Assembly (NCBI RefSeq): GCF_003612015.1
Contig: NZ_RARB01000004.1
Coordinates: forward strand, 415,200 to 479,199
Direction: 5' to 3'
Length of the DNA: 64,000 nt
Source of the DNA: Pantoea piersonii
GTDB lineage: Bacteria > Pseudomonadota > Gammaproteobacteria > Enterobacterales > Enterobacteriaceae
Numbering within the stretch: position 1 is the stretch's first letter; each line of letters starts with the position of its first letter. Shown here piece by piece: positions 1 to 9,531 of the stretch. Position numbers and translations under genes: made by a program. The notes below the pieces were generated by a model. That model was given only the letters and a program-made list of their open reading frames with translations. It did no database searches and was not told where the DNA came from.

Positions 1-1
1 T

Positions 2-895
2 CGTCTGGCGCGCGAATTTGGCGTGAACCTGGCGAAGGTGAAAGGTACCGGCCGTAAAGGCCGTATCCTGAAAGAAGACGTTCAGAGCTACGTGAAAGAC
101 GCGGTGAAACGCGCTGAGGCGGCTCCGGCTGCCGCCAGCGGCGGAAGCCTGCCAGGCCTGCTGCCGTGGCCGAAAGTGGACTTCAGCAAGTTCGGCGAAG
201 TTGAAGAAGTGGAGCTGGGTCGCATCCAGAAAATCTCTGGCGCTAACCTGAGCCGTAACTGGGTAGTTATCCCGCACGTTACGCACTTCGATAAAACTGA
301 TATCACCGATCTGGAAGCGTTCCGTAAACAGCAGAACGCGGAAGCCGAGAAGCGTAAGCTGGATGTGAAATACACCCCGGTGGTGTTTATCATGAAAGCG
401 GTCGCTGCCGCGCTGGAACAGATGCCGCGCTTCAACAGCTCGCTGTCTGAAGACGCGCAGCGCCTGACGCTGAAAAAGTACATCAACATCGGTGTGGCGG
501 TCGATACGCCGAACGGCCTGGTGGTTCCGGTCTTTAAAGACGTGAACAAGAAAGGCATCACCGAGCTCTCTCGCGAGCTGATGGCGACCTCGAAGAAAGC
601 GCGCGACGGCAAGCTGACCGCGAGCGACATGCAGGGCGGATGCTTCACCATCTCCAGCCTTGGCGGTCTTGGCACCACGCACTTCGCGCCGATCGTCAAC
701 GCGCCGGAAGTGGCTATCCTCGGCGTGTCTAAATCGGCGATGGAGCCGGTCTGGAACGGTAAAGAGTTTGTGCCGCGTCTGATGATGCCGATCTCGCTTT
801 CCTTCGATCACCGCGTGATTGACGGCGCTGATGGTGCGCGTTTCATCACCATCATCGGCAATATGTTGTCCGACATCCGCCGTCTGGTGATGTAA
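2..895 (+). CDS. aceF: Dihydrolipoamide acetyltransferase, E2 of pyruvate dehydrogenase (5'-truncated by window edge)
   Basis: Only the last 297 residues are present; the frame is already open at base 2, so the gene starts outside the window. E2 transfers acetyl groups from lipoyl-lysine to CoA in the cytoplasmic pyruvate dehydrogenase complex. What is visible: the end of the E1/E3-binding (peripheral subunit-binding) domain, with a [11 protein letters not shown] stretch, an Ala/Pro linker, then the catalytic acyltransferase domain carrying the [10 protein letters not shown] motif with its active-site histidine near the C-terminus. The lipoyl domains lie upstream. It is followed by a terminator and then lpd, the E3 gene, as in E. 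coli. Confidence 0.97.
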   Translation, partial: RLAREFGVNLAKVKGTGRKGRILKEDVQSYVKDAVKRAEAAPAAASGGSLPGLLPWPKVDFSKFGEVEEVELGRIQKISGANLSRNWVVIPHVTHFDKTDITDLEAFRKQQNAEAEKRKLDVKYTPVVFIMKAVAAALEQMPRFNSSLSEDAQRLTLKKYINIGVAVDTPNGLVVPVFKDVNKKGITELSRELMATSKKARDGKLTASDMQGGCFTISSLGGLGTTHFAPIVNAPEVAILGVSKSAMEPVWNGKEFVPRLMMPISLSFDHRVIDGADGARFITIIGNMLSDIRRLVM

Positions 896-896
896 G

Positions 897-932
897 TACA
901 ATCAAGGCCGGCAATCGCCGGCCTTGTTGTAA
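897..932 (+). terminator. Rho-independent terminator-like hairpin after aceF
   Basis: Arms CAAGGCCGGC (903-912) and GCCGGCCTTG (917-926) form a perfect 10-bp stem with an AATC loop; flanking TACAA/TTGTA extend the pairing past one mismatch. The U-run is weak (TTGT), so partial read-through from the ace operon into lpd, as known in E. coli, is plausible. Confidence 0.75.
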
Positions 933-1193
933 AGATTCGTGGCATCGCGGTTTGCAGTTTGTTAACAATTCTGTAAACTCTTGCGGTGAAAAATGTCCCG
1001 GTGGAGCAAAGGACATCGTGAGCCTGTTTCGTCAGGCGTACCTGGCGCAGTCAGTTGTTGACGCCCAGCGCGCAGAACCTGCAGCGTACTTAAGATACGC
1101 AAGGCGTCGCGCACTGCCCGGATGCAAGTGGCCTCCCAGCCTGATGAAAAACGCTCTACGTCTGACCCGCCGGATCACAACTAAGAGGTCATG
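933..1193 (+). promoter_or_regulatory. lpd leader and promoter region with ArcA-like site
   Basis: No convincing gene fills this gap. Around 961-978 the sequence GTTAACAATTCTGTAAAC contains spaced GTTAA/GTAAA elements resembling an ArcA box, which fits the known ArcA repression of lpd in E. coli. A TTGCAG hexamer at 952-957 could be a -35 element, but no good -10 follows. The rest is a long untranslated leader; the site assignment is inference. Confidence 0.45.
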
Positions 1194-2618
1194 ATGAGTA
1201 CAGAGATTAAAACCCAGGTCGTGGTACTTGGGGCTGGTCCTGCAGGTTACTCTGCAGCCTTCCGTTGCGCTGATTTAGGTCTGGAAACCGTACTGGTAGA
1301 GCGTTACAGCACCCTGGGCGGTGTCTGTCTGAACGTGGGCTGTATCCCGTCAAAAGCGCTGCTGCACGTTGCTAAAGTGATCGAAGAGGCGAAAGCCCTG
1401 GAAGAGCACGGCATTGTGTTTGGTCAGCCCTCTACGGACATCAACAAAGTCCGCACCTGGAAAGAGAAAGTCATTAACCAGCTGACCGGTGGTCTGGCTG
1501 GCATGGCGAAAGGCCGTAAAGTCAAAGTCGTTAACGGCCTGGGCAAATTCACCGGTGCAAATACTCTGGTTGTGGAAGGAGAAGGCGGCGCGACCACCAT
1601 CAACTTCGACAACGCTATTATCGCGGCCGGTTCTCGTCCGATCACGCTGCCGTTTATTCCGCATGACGACCCGCGCGTATGGGACTCTACCGATGCGCTG
1701 GAGCTGAAAGAAGTGCCGGAGCGTATGCTGGTTATGGGCGGCGGTATTATCGGTCTCGAGATGGGTACCGTTTACCATGCGCTGGGTTCGCAGATTGACG
1801 TGGTTGAGATGTTCGACCAGGTTATCCCGGCTGCCGACAAAGATGTGGTGAAAGTGTTCACCAAGCGCATCGCTAAGCAGTTCAACCTGATGCTGGAAAC
1901 CAAAGTCACCGCGGTTGAAGCGAAAGAAGACGGCATCTACGTTACGATGGAAGGCAAGAAAGCGCCGGCCGAACCGCAGCGTTACGACGCGGTGCTGGTC
2001 GCGATCGGCCGTGTGCCGAACGGTAAAGGTCTGGATGCAGGTAAAGCGGGCGTGGAAGTGGACGATCGCGGTTTTATCCGCGTCGACAAGCAGATGCGCA
2101 CCAACGTTCCGCACATCTATGCTATCGGCGATATCGTCGGTCAGCCGATGCTGGCGCATAAAGGCGTGCACGAAGGCCACGTAGCGGCCGAAGTTATCGC
2201 TGGCATGAAGCACTACTTCGATCCGAAAGTGATCCCGTCTATCGCTTACACCGAGCCGGAAGTTGCATGGGTCGGCCTGACTGAGAAAGAAGCGAAAGAG
2301 AAGGGCATCAGCTACGAAGTCTCTACCTTCCCGTGGGCCGCCTCAGGCCGCGCTATCGCGTCTGACTGCGCAGACGGCATGACCAAGCTGATTTTCGACA
2401 AAGAGACGCATCGCGTTATCGGCGGCGCGGTTGTCGGCACCAACGGCGGCGAGCTGCTGGGCGAAATCGGTCTGGCGATCGAGATGGGTTGCGATGCAGA
2501 AGATATCGCGCTGACTATCCACGCGCACCCGACGCTGCACGAGTCGGTTGGCCTGGCGGCAGAGATCTTCGAAGGCAGCATCACCGACCTGCCAAACCCG
2601 AAAGCGAAGAAAAAGTAA
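1194..2618 (+). CDS. lpdA: Dihydrolipoamide dehydrogenase (E3)
   Basis: FAD- and NAD-dependent flavoprotein of 474 residues that reoxidises dihydrolipoamide for the pyruvate and 2-oxoglutarate dehydrogenase complexes and the glycine cleavage system. Visible features: N-terminal FAD-binding GAGPAG, redox disulfide motif GGVCLNVGCIPSK, NAD-binding GGGIIGLEMG, and the C-terminal HAHPTLHE active-site histidine. Two ATGs are adjacent (1191 and 1194). The GAGG Shine-Dalgarno at 1185-1188 is better spaced for 1194, which also gives the usual MSTEI start. It has its own leader downstream of the aceF hairpin and its own terminator. Confidence 0.97.
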   Translation: MSTEIKTQVVVLGAGPAGYSAAFRCADLGLETVLVERYSTLGGVCLNVGCIPSKALLHVAKVIEEAKALEEHGIVFGQPSTDINKVRTWKEKVINQLTGGLAGMAKGRKVKVVNGLGKFTGANTLVVEGEGGATTINFDNAIIAAGSRPITLPFIPHDDPRVWDSTDALELKEVPERMLVMGGGIIGLEMGTVYHALGSQIDVVEMFDQVIPAADKDVVKVFTKRIAKQFNLMLETKVTAVEAKEDGIYVTMEGKKAPAEPQRYDAVLVAIGRVPNGKGLDAGKAGVEVDDRGFIRVDKQMRTNVPHIYAIGDIVGQPMLAHKGVHEGHVAAEVIAGMKHYFDPKVIPSIAYTEPEVAWVGLTEKEAKEKGISYEVSTFPWAASGRAIASDCADGMTKLIFDKETHRVIGGAVVGTNGGELLGEIGLAIEMGCDAEDIALTIHAHPTLHESVGLAAEIFEGSITDLPNPKAKKK

Positions 2619-2638
2619 TTTTCTCTGCTGATAAAGAG

Positions 2639-2664
2639 AAGCTCCCGCAAGGGGGCTTTTTTTT
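2639..2664 (+). terminator. Terminator of lpd
   Basis: AAGCTCCC (2639-2646), loop GCAA, GGGGGCTT (2651-2658), followed by an uninterrupted T-run to 2664: a classical intrinsic terminator. Confidence 0.9.
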
Positions 2665-3055
2665 GCGCCCGATCCACGATGAGCGTCGCGGGCAAAACAG
2701 AGGCGCCAGACGCCTTTATTCATAACCCAGAAGTGCATCAATACGGAAAAAGTTGGTGTAAAAGTTATACCTGCCTCCTGAATGCCGCCGTGCCGCTTCA
2801 CCAGATAGCCGCCTGACGAAAGCACATTTTGCAAACAACCTCTGACGCCACGCCGTTCCCCGCCAGCTAGCCCAAAAATTCAAAAAGCGCACTTTTTTAC
2901 CCTGTTAATTATGTTGTGTTTTTGTAAACAGATTAACAAACAGCCTGAACCCTGCTATGCTGCCCCACGCGGAACCGGGCACCTTACCCTACTCATGGAA
3001 TGCTTTGTCACCAGGGTGCACCGGAAACCCATACAATGTGAGCGAGGAGAACGTC
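2665..3055 (+). promoter_or_regulatory. acnB promoter region (yacH absent)
   Basis: No gene is seen here; E. coli carries yacH at this position. A sigma-70 promoter is readable: TTAACA (2933-2938), 17-bp spacer, TATGCT (2956-2961). Just upstream, GTTAATTATGTTG (2904-2916) resembles an ArcA box, consistent with the known anaerobic repression of acnB. An ATG at 2957 lies inside the -10 element, so it cannot start translation from this promoter. A small hairpin AGGCG/CGCCT at 2701-2715 may be a second weak terminator. Confidence 0.6.
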
Positions 3056-5653
3056 GTGCTAGTAGAATACCGTAAGCACGTTGCTGAGCGTGCAGCCCAG
3101 GGGATCGTACCTAAGCCGTTAGATGCTTCCCAGATGGCCGCGCTGGTTGAACTGCTGAAAAACCCGCCAGCGGGTGAAGAAGAATTCCTGACCGATCTGT
3201 TGGTCAACCGTGTCCCACCCGGCGTTGATGAAGCCGCCTACGTTAAAGCGGGTTTCCTTGCCGCGGTGGCTAAAGGCGAAACGACCTCTCCTCTGGTATC
3301 CCCCGAAAAAGCGATTGAACTGCTGGGCACCATGCAAGGCGGTTACAACATCCATCCGCTGATTGACGCGCTGGATGACGCGAAGCTGGCACCGATTGCC
3401 GCGAAAGCGCTGTCGCACACGCTGCTGATGTTTGACAGCTTTTACGACGTTGAAGAGAAAGCGAAAGCGGGCAATCCCCATGCGCAGCAGGTGATGCAAT
3501 CCTGGGCAGATGCTGAGTGGTACCTGTCACGCCCTGAGCTGGCAGAAAAAATTACCGTCACCGTGTTCAAAGTGACCGGCGAAACCAATACCGACGACCT
3601 CTCTCCGGCGCCGGATGCATGGTCACGTCCGGATATTCCACTGCACGCGCTGGCGATGCTGAAAAACGCTCGTGAAGGCATCAACCCGGATGAGCCTGGC
3701 AACGTCGGCCCGATCAAGCAGATTGAAGCGCTGCAGGCTAAAGGCTATCCGCTGGCTTATGTCGGCGACGTCGTTGGCACCGGCTCTTCTCGTAAATCAG
3801 CGACCAACTCCGTTCTGTGGTTCATGGGCGACGATATCCCGAACGTCCCGAACAAAAAAGGCGGCGGTCTGGTGCTGGGCAGCAAAATCGCGCCGATCTT
3901 CTTCAACACCATGGAAGATGCGGGCGCGCTGCCGATCGAAGTGGACGTTGGCGAGCTGAATATGGGCGACGTGATTGACGTCTATCCCTATAAAGGCGAA
4001 GTACGCAACCACGAAACCGGCGAGCTGCTTGCCAGCTTTACGCTGAAAACCGACGTGCTGATCGACGAAGTGCGCGCGGGCGGTCGTATTCCGCTGATTA
4101 TCGGCCGCGGCCTGACCAGCAAAGCGCGCGAATCGCTGGGTCTGCCGCACAGCGACGTGTTCCGCCAGGCGAAAGACGTTGCTGAAAGCACGCGCGGCTA
4201 CTCGCTGGCGCAGAAAATGGTCGGTCGCGCCTGCGGCCTCGACGGCGTCCGTCCAGGCGCCTACTGCGAACCGAAGATGACCTCGGTAGGTTCTCAGGAC
4301 ACCACCGGTCCAATGACGCGCGACGAGCTGAAAGATCTGGCGTGCCTCGGCTTCTCCGCCGATCTGGTGATGCAGTCATTCTGCCACACCGCCGCCTATC
4401 CGAAGCCGGTTGACGTCAATACGCACCATACGCTGCCCGACTTCATTATGAACCGCGGCGGCGTATCGCTGCGTCCGGGCGACGGCGTGATCCACTCCTG
4501 GCTGAACCGCATGCTGCTGCCTGACACCGTCGGCACCGGCGGCGACTCGCATACCCGCTTCCCGATCGGCATCTCGTTCCCGGCAGGCTCTGGCCTGGTG
4601 GCCTTTGCCGCCGCGACCGGCGTGATGCCGCTCGATATGCCGGAATCGGTGCTGGTGCGCTTTAAAGGCAAAATGCAGCCGGGCATCACGCTGCGCGATC
4701 TGGTGCATGCGATCCCGCTGTACGCGATCAAACAGGGTCTGCTGACCGTTGAGAAGAAAGGCAAAAAGAACATCTTCTCTGGCCGTATCCTGGAAATCGA
4801 AGGTCTGCCGGATCTGAAAGTTGAGCAGGCGTTTGAGCTTACCGATGCCTCGGCTGAGCGCTCGGCGGCGGGCTGTACGATCAAGCTGGATAAAGCGCCG
4901 ATTATCGAATACCTCAACTCCAACATCGTGCTGCTGAAGTGGATGATCGCAGAAGGCTACGGCGATCGCCGCACGCTGGAGCGTCGTATTCAGGGTATGG
5001 AAAAATGGCTGGCGGATCCGCAGCTGCTGGAAGCGGACGCCGATGCCGAATACGCTGCGGTAATCGAGATCGACCTGGCTGATATCAAAGAGCCGATTCT
5101 GTGCGCGCCGAACGATCCGGACGACGCGCGTCTGCTCTCTGACGTACAGGGCGAGAAGATCGACGAAGTCTTTATCGGTTCGTGCATGACCAACATCGGT
5201 CACTTCCGTGCGGCAGGTAAACTGCTCGACAGCCATAAAGGCCAGCTGCCGACCCGCCTGTGGGTTGCGCCGCCGACCAAAATGGATGCGGCTCAGCTGA
5301 CTGAAGAGGGCTACTACAGCGTCTTCGGCAAAAGCGGCGCGCGTATCGAGATCCCGGGCTGCTCGCTCTGCATGGGTAACCAGGCGCGCGTGCAGGACGG
5401 CGCGACGGTGGTCTCCACCTCAACCCGTAACTTCCCGAACCGTCTTGGCACTGGCGCGAACGTCTACCTGGCATCGGCTGAACTGGCTGCGGTCTCTTCG
5501 CTGCTTGGCAAACTGCCGACGCCGGAAGAGTATCAGCAGTTTATGGTGCAGGTGGATAAAACCGCCAGCGACACCTACCGCTATCTCAACTTTGATCAGC
5601 TGAATCAATACACCGATAAAGCGGACAATGTGATTTTCCAGACTGCGGTCTGA
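3056..5653 (+). CDS. acnB: Aconitate hydratase B
   Basis: Major aconitase of the TCA cycle (citrate to isocitrate), also able to act on 2-methyl-cis-aconitate, cytoplasmic. The product is 865 residues, the exact family length, when started at GTG 3056, which has a GAGGAG Shine-Dalgarno at 3044-3049. A longer in-frame reading from 2957 overlaps the promoter and adds non-conserved residues. An N-terminal HEAT-like domain and swivel domain precede the catalytic domains, an arrangement specific to AcnB. The [4Fe-4S] cysteines are visible in the C-terminal motifs GSCMTNIGH and GCSLCMGNQ. Confidence 0.97.
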   Translation: MLVEYRKHVAERAAQGIVPKPLDASQMAALVELLKNPPAGEEEFLTDLLVNRVPPGVDEAAYVKAGFLAAVAKGETTSPLVSPEKAIELLGTMQGGYNIHPLIDALDDAKLAPIAAKALSHTLLMFDSFYDVEEKAKAGNPHAQQVMQSWADAEWYLSRPELAEKITVTVFKVTGETNTDDLSPAPDAWSRPDIPLHALAMLKNAREGINPDEPGNVGPIKQIEALQAKGYPLAYVGDVVGTGSSRKSATNSVLWFMGDDIPNVPNKKGGGLVLGSKIAPIFFNTMEDAGALPIEVDVGELNMGDVIDVYPYKGEVRNHETGELLASFTLKTDVLIDEVRAGGRIPLIIGRGLTSKARESLGLPHSDVFRQAKDVAESTRGYSLAQKMVGRACGLDGVRPGAYCEPKMTSVGSQDTTGPMTRDELKDLACLGFSADLVMQSFCHTAAYPKPVDVNTHHTLPDFIMNRGGVSLRPGDGVIHSWLNRMLLPDTVGTGGDSHTRFPIGISFPAGSGLVAFAAATGVMPLDMPESVLVRFKGKMQPGITLRDLVHAIPLYAIKQGLLTVEKKGKKNIFSGRILEIEGLPDLKVEQAFELTDASAERSAAGCTIKLDKAPIIEYLNSNIVLLKWMIAEGYGDRRTLERRIQGMEKWLADPQLLEADADAEYAAVIEIDLADIKEPILCAPNDPDDARLLSDVQGEKIDEVFIGSCMTNIGHFRAAGKLLDSHKGQLPTRLWVAPPTKMDAAQLTEEGYYSVFGKSGARIEIPGCSLCMGNQARVQDGATVVSTSTRNFPNRLGTGANVYLASAELAAVSSLLGKLPTPEEYQQFMVQVDKTASDTYRYLNFDQLNQYTDKADNVIFQTAV

Positions 5654-5670
5654 GTGACTCACTAAAATAC

Positions 5671-5697
5671 AAAGGGGCGATAATCGCCCCTTTTTCT
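5671..5697 (+). terminator. Terminator of acnB
   Basis: AAAGGGGCGA (5671-5680), loop TAA, TCGCCCCTTT (5684-5693), followed by more T residues. A strong intrinsic terminator. Confidence 0.92.
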
Positions 5698-5805
5698 TTT
5701 GCCTTTTCCTCGCAATAATGTCGCCCCGATCTCACTTTAGCGTTGATGATGCGCACACTCTATTTTGGTGCGGATTACTCGCGTCATTAACCAAAGGGTT
5801 AGCCC

Positions 5806-6168
5806 ATGGAATACGAATTTTTACGCGATCTCACCGGGCAGGTGAAAGTACGCATGTCGATGGATCACGAGGCGGTGGGCCACTGGTTCAACGATGAGGT
5901 CAAAGAGGATCTGGCGCTACTCGATGAAGTAGAAGCCGCCATGCGCGCTATCAAGGGCAGCGAGCGCCAGTGGCAGCGCATCGGCCATGAATATACGCTG
6001 TGGATGGATGACGAAGAGGTCATGATCCGCGCCAACCATCTCGCATTAGAGGATGACGGGCTGGAAGAGGGGATGAATTATTACGATGAAGAGAGCCTGT
6101 CGTTCTGCGGCGTTGAAGACTTTCTGGCCGTTATAAATGCCTACCGTCAGTTTTTGCAGGGACGCTGA
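5806..6168 (+). CDS. yacL: YacL family protein (UPF0231)
   Basis: Acidic 120-residue cytoplasmic protein of the UPF0231 family, length and sequence as in E. coli YacL; function unknown. It starts [20 protein letters not shown] and ends [15 protein letters not shown]. No catalytic motif is apparent and about a quarter of the residues are Asp/Glu. The ATG at 5806 follows AAAGGGTTAGCCC. In E. coli yacL faces speD directly; here about 9.3 kb of accessory genes separate the two. Confidence 0.93.
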   Translation: MEYEFLRDLTGQVKVRMSMDHEAVGHWFNDEVKEDLALLDEVEAAMRAIKGSERQWQRIGHEYTLWMDDEEVMIRANHLALEDDGLEEGMNYYDEESLSFCGVEDFLAVINAYRQFLQGR

Positions 6169-6228
6169 GTCAGCGCGCCCATGCCCAGGGTTAACCCGCT
6201 GCGCGCCCATAAATTAAGGACGACCCTC

Positions 6229-7098
6229 ATGTTTTCTCTGTTAAAACTTACCGCTGTTTCCCTGCTGCTTAGCGCTGTGGCCGCTCACGCCTCGATAAAT
6301 GACGACGCCGCGCTGGCGACCGTCGCGAAGCAGGAGGAGCAGGCGCTGAAGGCGCGTATCGGCATCGCCGTAATCGATACCGCCACAGGAAGCGTCGCGC
6401 GCTATCGCGGCGATGAGCGCTTCCCGCTCAACAGTACGCATAAAGCGCTGCTGTGCGGCGCGCTGCTTAGCCAACAGGATAAGGGCAGGCTGATGCTTTC
6501 GGAACGTACGCAGTTCGATCGCGCTGCGCTGGTCACCTGGTCACCGGTGACTGAAAAATCTGTCGCGCCCGCCACCATGAGCTGGCAGCAGCTCTGCCAT
6601 GCAGCCATCGCTTACAGCGATAATACGGCGGCGAATCTGATTGCGAAAAAGCTGGGCGGTCAGGCGGCGGTTACCCGCTTTTTCGCTGATCTTGGCGACA
6701 AGGTGACGCGACTGGACCGCTTTGAGCCAGAGCTAAACAGCGCCATACCCGGCGATATGCGCGATACCACGACGCCGGTCGCCGTCAGCGAGACGCTGCA
6801 AAAGCTGACGCTGGGAGAGGCGCTGAAGCCCGCCTCGCGCGCGCAGCTGGTGCAATGGATGCGCGACGATCGGGTCGCAGGGGCCTTGCTACGTTCGGTT
6901 TTACCGGCGGGCTGGTCAATTGCTGACAAAACCGGGGCGGGGGAATATGGCTCGCGGTCGATTATCAGCGTGGTCTGGTCGGAAAACGGCAAGCCGGTGA
7001 TTATCGCTATCTATGTGACGCAAACAGAGGCGACGCTCGCGCAGAGCAATGCGGCTATCGCCCGTATCGGCAAAGCGATTTTCGCCGTGGCGCGCTAG
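6229..7098 (+). CDS. bla: Class A serine beta-lactamase, chromosomal
   Basis: Periplasmic enzyme hydrolysing beta-lactams through an acyl-serine intermediate. The 289-residue precursor has a signal peptide (about 1-21). Catalytic elements are complete: Ser-x-x-Lys as STHK (Ser69, Lys72 in precursor numbering; Ambler 70/73), SDN at 130-132, EPELN with Glu166 and Asn170, KTG at 234-236 and a following Arg243. Cys76 and Cys123 suit the TEM/CARB disulfide. Overall resemblance is closest to CARB/PSE-type enzymes by eye. The ATG at 6229 has AAGGA about 9 bp upstream; an earlier in-frame ATG at 6181 lacks one and would spoil the signal peptide. No ampR-like regulator is adjacent. The substrate spectrum cannot be read from sequence. 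Confidence 0.93.
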   Translation: MFSLLKLTAVSLLLSAVAAHASINDDAALATVAKQEEQALKARIGIAVIDTATGSVARYRGDERFPLNSTHKALLCGALLSQQDKGRLMLSERTQFDRAALVTWSPVTEKSVAPATMSWQQLCHAAIAYSDNTAANLIAKKLGGQAAVTRFFADLGDKVTRLDRFEPELNSAIPGDMRDTTTPVAVSETLQKLTLGEALKPASRAQLVQWMRDDRVAGALLRSVLPAGWSIADKTGAGEYGSRSIISVVWSENGKPVIIAIYVTQTEATLAQSNAAIARIGKAIFAVAR

Positions 7099-7114
7099 TT
7101 TGATGCAAAACGAG

Positions 7115-7146
7115 AAAAGGCTCTGAACATGGTCAGAGCCTTTTTT
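7115..7146. terminator. Bidirectional terminator between bla and the MFS gene
   Basis: AAAAGGCTCTGA (7115-7126), loop ACATGG, TCAGAGCCTTTT (7133-7144) with T-runs on both strands. It sits between two convergent genes and can serve both. Confidence 0.92.
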
Positions 7147-7157
7147 GCAGGCCACCC

Positions 7158-8477
7158 TCAGACGCCGCTGGTGACCGCCCGAGGCTGATGAGCCTTCTCT
7201 TCATCGACGATAGGCTCAACCTTGCCCATCAGGAACAGGTAGTTGATGATCCCGATCACCACCAGCACGGCGGAAAAGACCAGCGCCCAGGTAAAGTTGC
7301 CGGTCGCGCCGACAATCGCGCCGGTAATAATTGGGCCGACCGCACCGCCCATATTCGACACCGTATTCTGCAAACCAGCGACGATAGAGACGCTGTTCTT
7401 CGGCGCGACGTCGCCCGGCAGCGCCCAGACCTGCGAGGCGGCCACGGTGGTGCCTGACTTGGCGATACAGAGCAGCAGCACGGTCATAAACACCGAGTCG
7501 GTAAAGGGCGCGAAGCCGATGCACAGCGCCATTAGCAGACCGATGGTAAGGAACAGCTTGCGTGTGGCGGTCAGCGACAGCACCTTTTTATGCACCATAC
7601 GATCCGACGCCCAGCCCGCCAGCACCTCAATCAGCATGCCGCAGATCAACGGCAGCGCGGCGACAAAGCCCATCTTCAGGAAATCCATACCCTTATCTTT
7701 CACCAGATAGGTCGGCAGCCAGGTAATAAAAAAGTAAGAGGTGTAGTTAATGGTGAAAAAGCCGATGCACATCGCCCAGATATTGCGGTAGCGCAGCAGT
7801 CGGTACCACCTCATCGGGCGCACCCCTTTTTCGCCATGATTTTGCGCCTGGCCGTCGCGGATCAGGCGAACTTCACTTTGATCGATCTTTTTATGATCTT
7901 CCGGATTCTCGGCATAAACAAAATACCAGGCGATCACCCAGAACAGGCCGATCGCGCCGATCGCCAGGAAGGTGATGCGCCAGTCCACCATGGCGATCAT
8001 CCAGACAATGAGCGGCATCGCCACTGCGCCGCCGAACTTCGAGGCGCTGTCGAACAGGCCCGACACGGTGGCGCGCTCGCGATCCGGGAACCAGCGCGCG
8101 GCGATACCCGCATTGCTGGGGTAGGCGGCCGCTTCGCCGACGCCCAGCGCCAGACGCAACGCCAGCAGCGACTTGAAGCCGGTCGCCAGTCCCATCGCCA
8201 TGGTGGCGATCGACCACCAGCCGACCGCGATGCCGAGGCCTTTTTTCTGGCCGAAGCGGTCGGCGAACCAGCCCGCAGGAATTTGCAGCAGCGCATAAGA
8301 CCAGAAGAAGGCGGCCATAATCAGGCCCATCATTTCTGGATCGATCTCCAGTTCGGTGATCAGGTGCGGTGCGGCGGCAGAAAGAACGGTTCGGTCAATA
8401 TAGTTAATAGCGACCGCCAGCCACATCAGGCCAGCGATCCACCAGCGGATCCTGGTCGAGCGCGTCGTAGGGTTCAT
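7158..8477 (-). CDS. MFS transporter, anion:cation symporter (sugar-acid) type
   Basis: Inner-membrane carrier of 439 residues with about 12 hydrophobic segments. The NYIDRTVLS stretch in the first helix and the loop GWFADRFGQKK after the second are typical of the GudP/GarP/DgoT-like anion:cation symporter family, which imports sugar acids (hexuronates, glucarate, galactonate) with protons. It is the last gene of the leftward arm of a catabolic locus (alcohol dehydrogenase, DapA-like aldolase, hydroxyacid dehydrogenase, transporter), so the substrate is probably the acid degraded by those enzymes. The exact substrate is not readable. ATG at 8477 follows GGAAAACAACA; spacing to the upstream dehydrogenase is about 40 bp. 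Confidence 0.88.
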   Translation of the reverse strand: MNPTTRSTRIRWWIAGLMWLAVAINYIDRTVLSAAAPHLITELEIDPEMMGLIMAAFFWSYALLQIPAGWFADRFGQKKGLGIAVGWWSIATMAMGLATGFKSLLALRLALGVGEAAAYPSNAGIAARWFPDRERATVSGLFDSASKFGGAVAMPLIVWMIAMVDWRITFLAIGAIGLFWVIAWYFVYAENPEDHKKIDQSEVRLIRDGQAQNHGEKGVRPMRWYRLLRYRNIWAMCIGFFTINYTSYFFITWLPTYLVKDKGMDFLKMGFVAALPLICGMLIEVLAGWASDRMVHKKVLSLTATRKLFLTIGLLMALCIGFAPFTDSVFMTVLLLCIAKSGTTVAASQVWALPGDVAPKNSVSIVAGLQNTVSNMGGAVGPIITGAIVGATGNFTWALVFSAVLVVIGIINYLFLMGKVEPIVDEEKAHQPRAVTSGV

Positions 8478-8519
8478 TGTTGTTTTCCACTCGAATCGGT
8501 TTGCAGATCAAGGCGGCGC

Positions 8520-9473
8520 TTACGCCAGCCCGTTCATTACGTTTACTGGCCGCTCTTCCTGCCTGACGCACTGCACAATCTGCGCCACGCAGCGTTCGCC
8601 AATGGCGCTGATAGCGCCATCGGTATAACCGGCGATATGCGAGGTCGGGATAAAACTGGGCAGGCTAAAGAGCGGGTGCGTCGTCAGCGGCTCCTGCACA
8701 AACACATCAGCCGCCGCTCCGGCGATCGTCTGGTCCTGTAGCGCATGGAACAGATCCGCTTCATTCACTACGCCGCCGCGCGAGACATTGATCAGAAAGG
8801 CGCTTTTCTTCATGCGGCGCAGGCGCGCGGCGTCGAACAGATCGCGCGTCTCGTTGGTCAGTGGCGTATGCAGCGTGATGAAATCGCTCTCCTCCGTCAG
8901 CCGATCGAGGCTGACAAAAGTAACGCCCTGTTCGGCGGCAAAGGTCTCGTCAGGGTAGAAATCAAAGGCGATGACGCGCATGTTGAAGCCTTTCGCGCGC
9001 AGCGCCACCTGCTTGCCGATATTGCCCAGCCCGATAATGCCCAGCGTTTTGCCGTAAACGTCGGTGGCGAAAATGCGTGGCCAGCCGCCCGCGCGCGTTT
9101 CTGTCGCTGCCTGCGTCACCTGACGCGCACTGTTGAGGATCAGCGCAAAGGCGAAATCGGCGACGGCATGCTTGTTGGCGTCCGGCACGTTAGTGACATA
9201 AATTCCACGCGCGCGCGTGGCGTCAAGATCGATATTGTCGACGCCGACGCCGTGCTTGCAGACAATTTTTAACCCTGGCGCCTGGTTAAGCAGCGCTTCG
9301 TTCACCTCGGTGAAGGCGACAATCATCGCCACGGTCTCCGGCAGATGCGGAGCCAGTGCTTCCGGCGGCGCGTCGGCGGGCAGGGATATCAGTTCAAAGC
9401 CGTGCTGTTTCAGGGTTTCAATCGGCGTCGTGTCATATCTGGCGAACGACGGCGAGGTGCAGATTACTTTCAT
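8520..9473 (-). CDS. D-isomer-specific 2-hydroxyacid dehydrogenase (SerA-like fold)
   Basis: Cytoplasmic NAD(P)-dependent dehydrogenase of 317 residues interconverting a 2-hydroxyacid and a 2-oxoacid. The Rossmann motif GLGNIG is at 148-153 and the catalytic triad is present: Arg232 in NVSRGG, Glu261 in VFVQEP, and His279 in SHIAGY. It lacks the C-terminal ACT regulatory domain of true SerA and has about the length of glyoxylate/hydroxypyruvate reductases. ATG 9473 is preferred over the immediately preceding GTG (9476). It is part of the leftward catabolic operon, so a role in acid-sugar breakdown is inferred, not biosynthesis of serine. Confidence 0.85.
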   Translation of the reverse strand: MKVICTSPSFARYDTTPIETLKQHGFELISLPADAPPEALAPHLPETVAMIVAFTEVNEALLNQAPGLKIVCKHGVGVDNIDLDATRARGIYVTNVPDANKHAVADFAFALILNSARQVTQAATETRAGGWPRIFATDVYGKTLGIIGLGNIGKQVALRAKGFNMRVIAFDFYPDETFAAEQGVTFVSLDRLTEESDFITLHTPLTNETRDLFDAARLRRMKKSAFLINVSRGGVVNEADLFHALQDQTIAGAAADVFVQEPLTTHPLFSLPSFIPTSHIAGYTDGAISAIGERCVAQIVQCVRQEERPVNVMNGLA

Positions 9474-9531
9474 CACGTTTCCCGGTGCTTAAGTGATACA
9501 GGCAAGGGCAGCAACGGCCGCCCTGACGGCC

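Noticed and set aside
952..1194. Open frame of 80 codons between aceF and lpd
   Set aside because: It has no ribosome site, no recognisable sequence, and occupies the conserved lpd promoter/leader region.
2957..3055. 33-codon N-terminal extension of AcnB
   Set aside because: The ATG is within the -10 element and the extra residues are absent from the family; GTG 3056 gives the exact family length.
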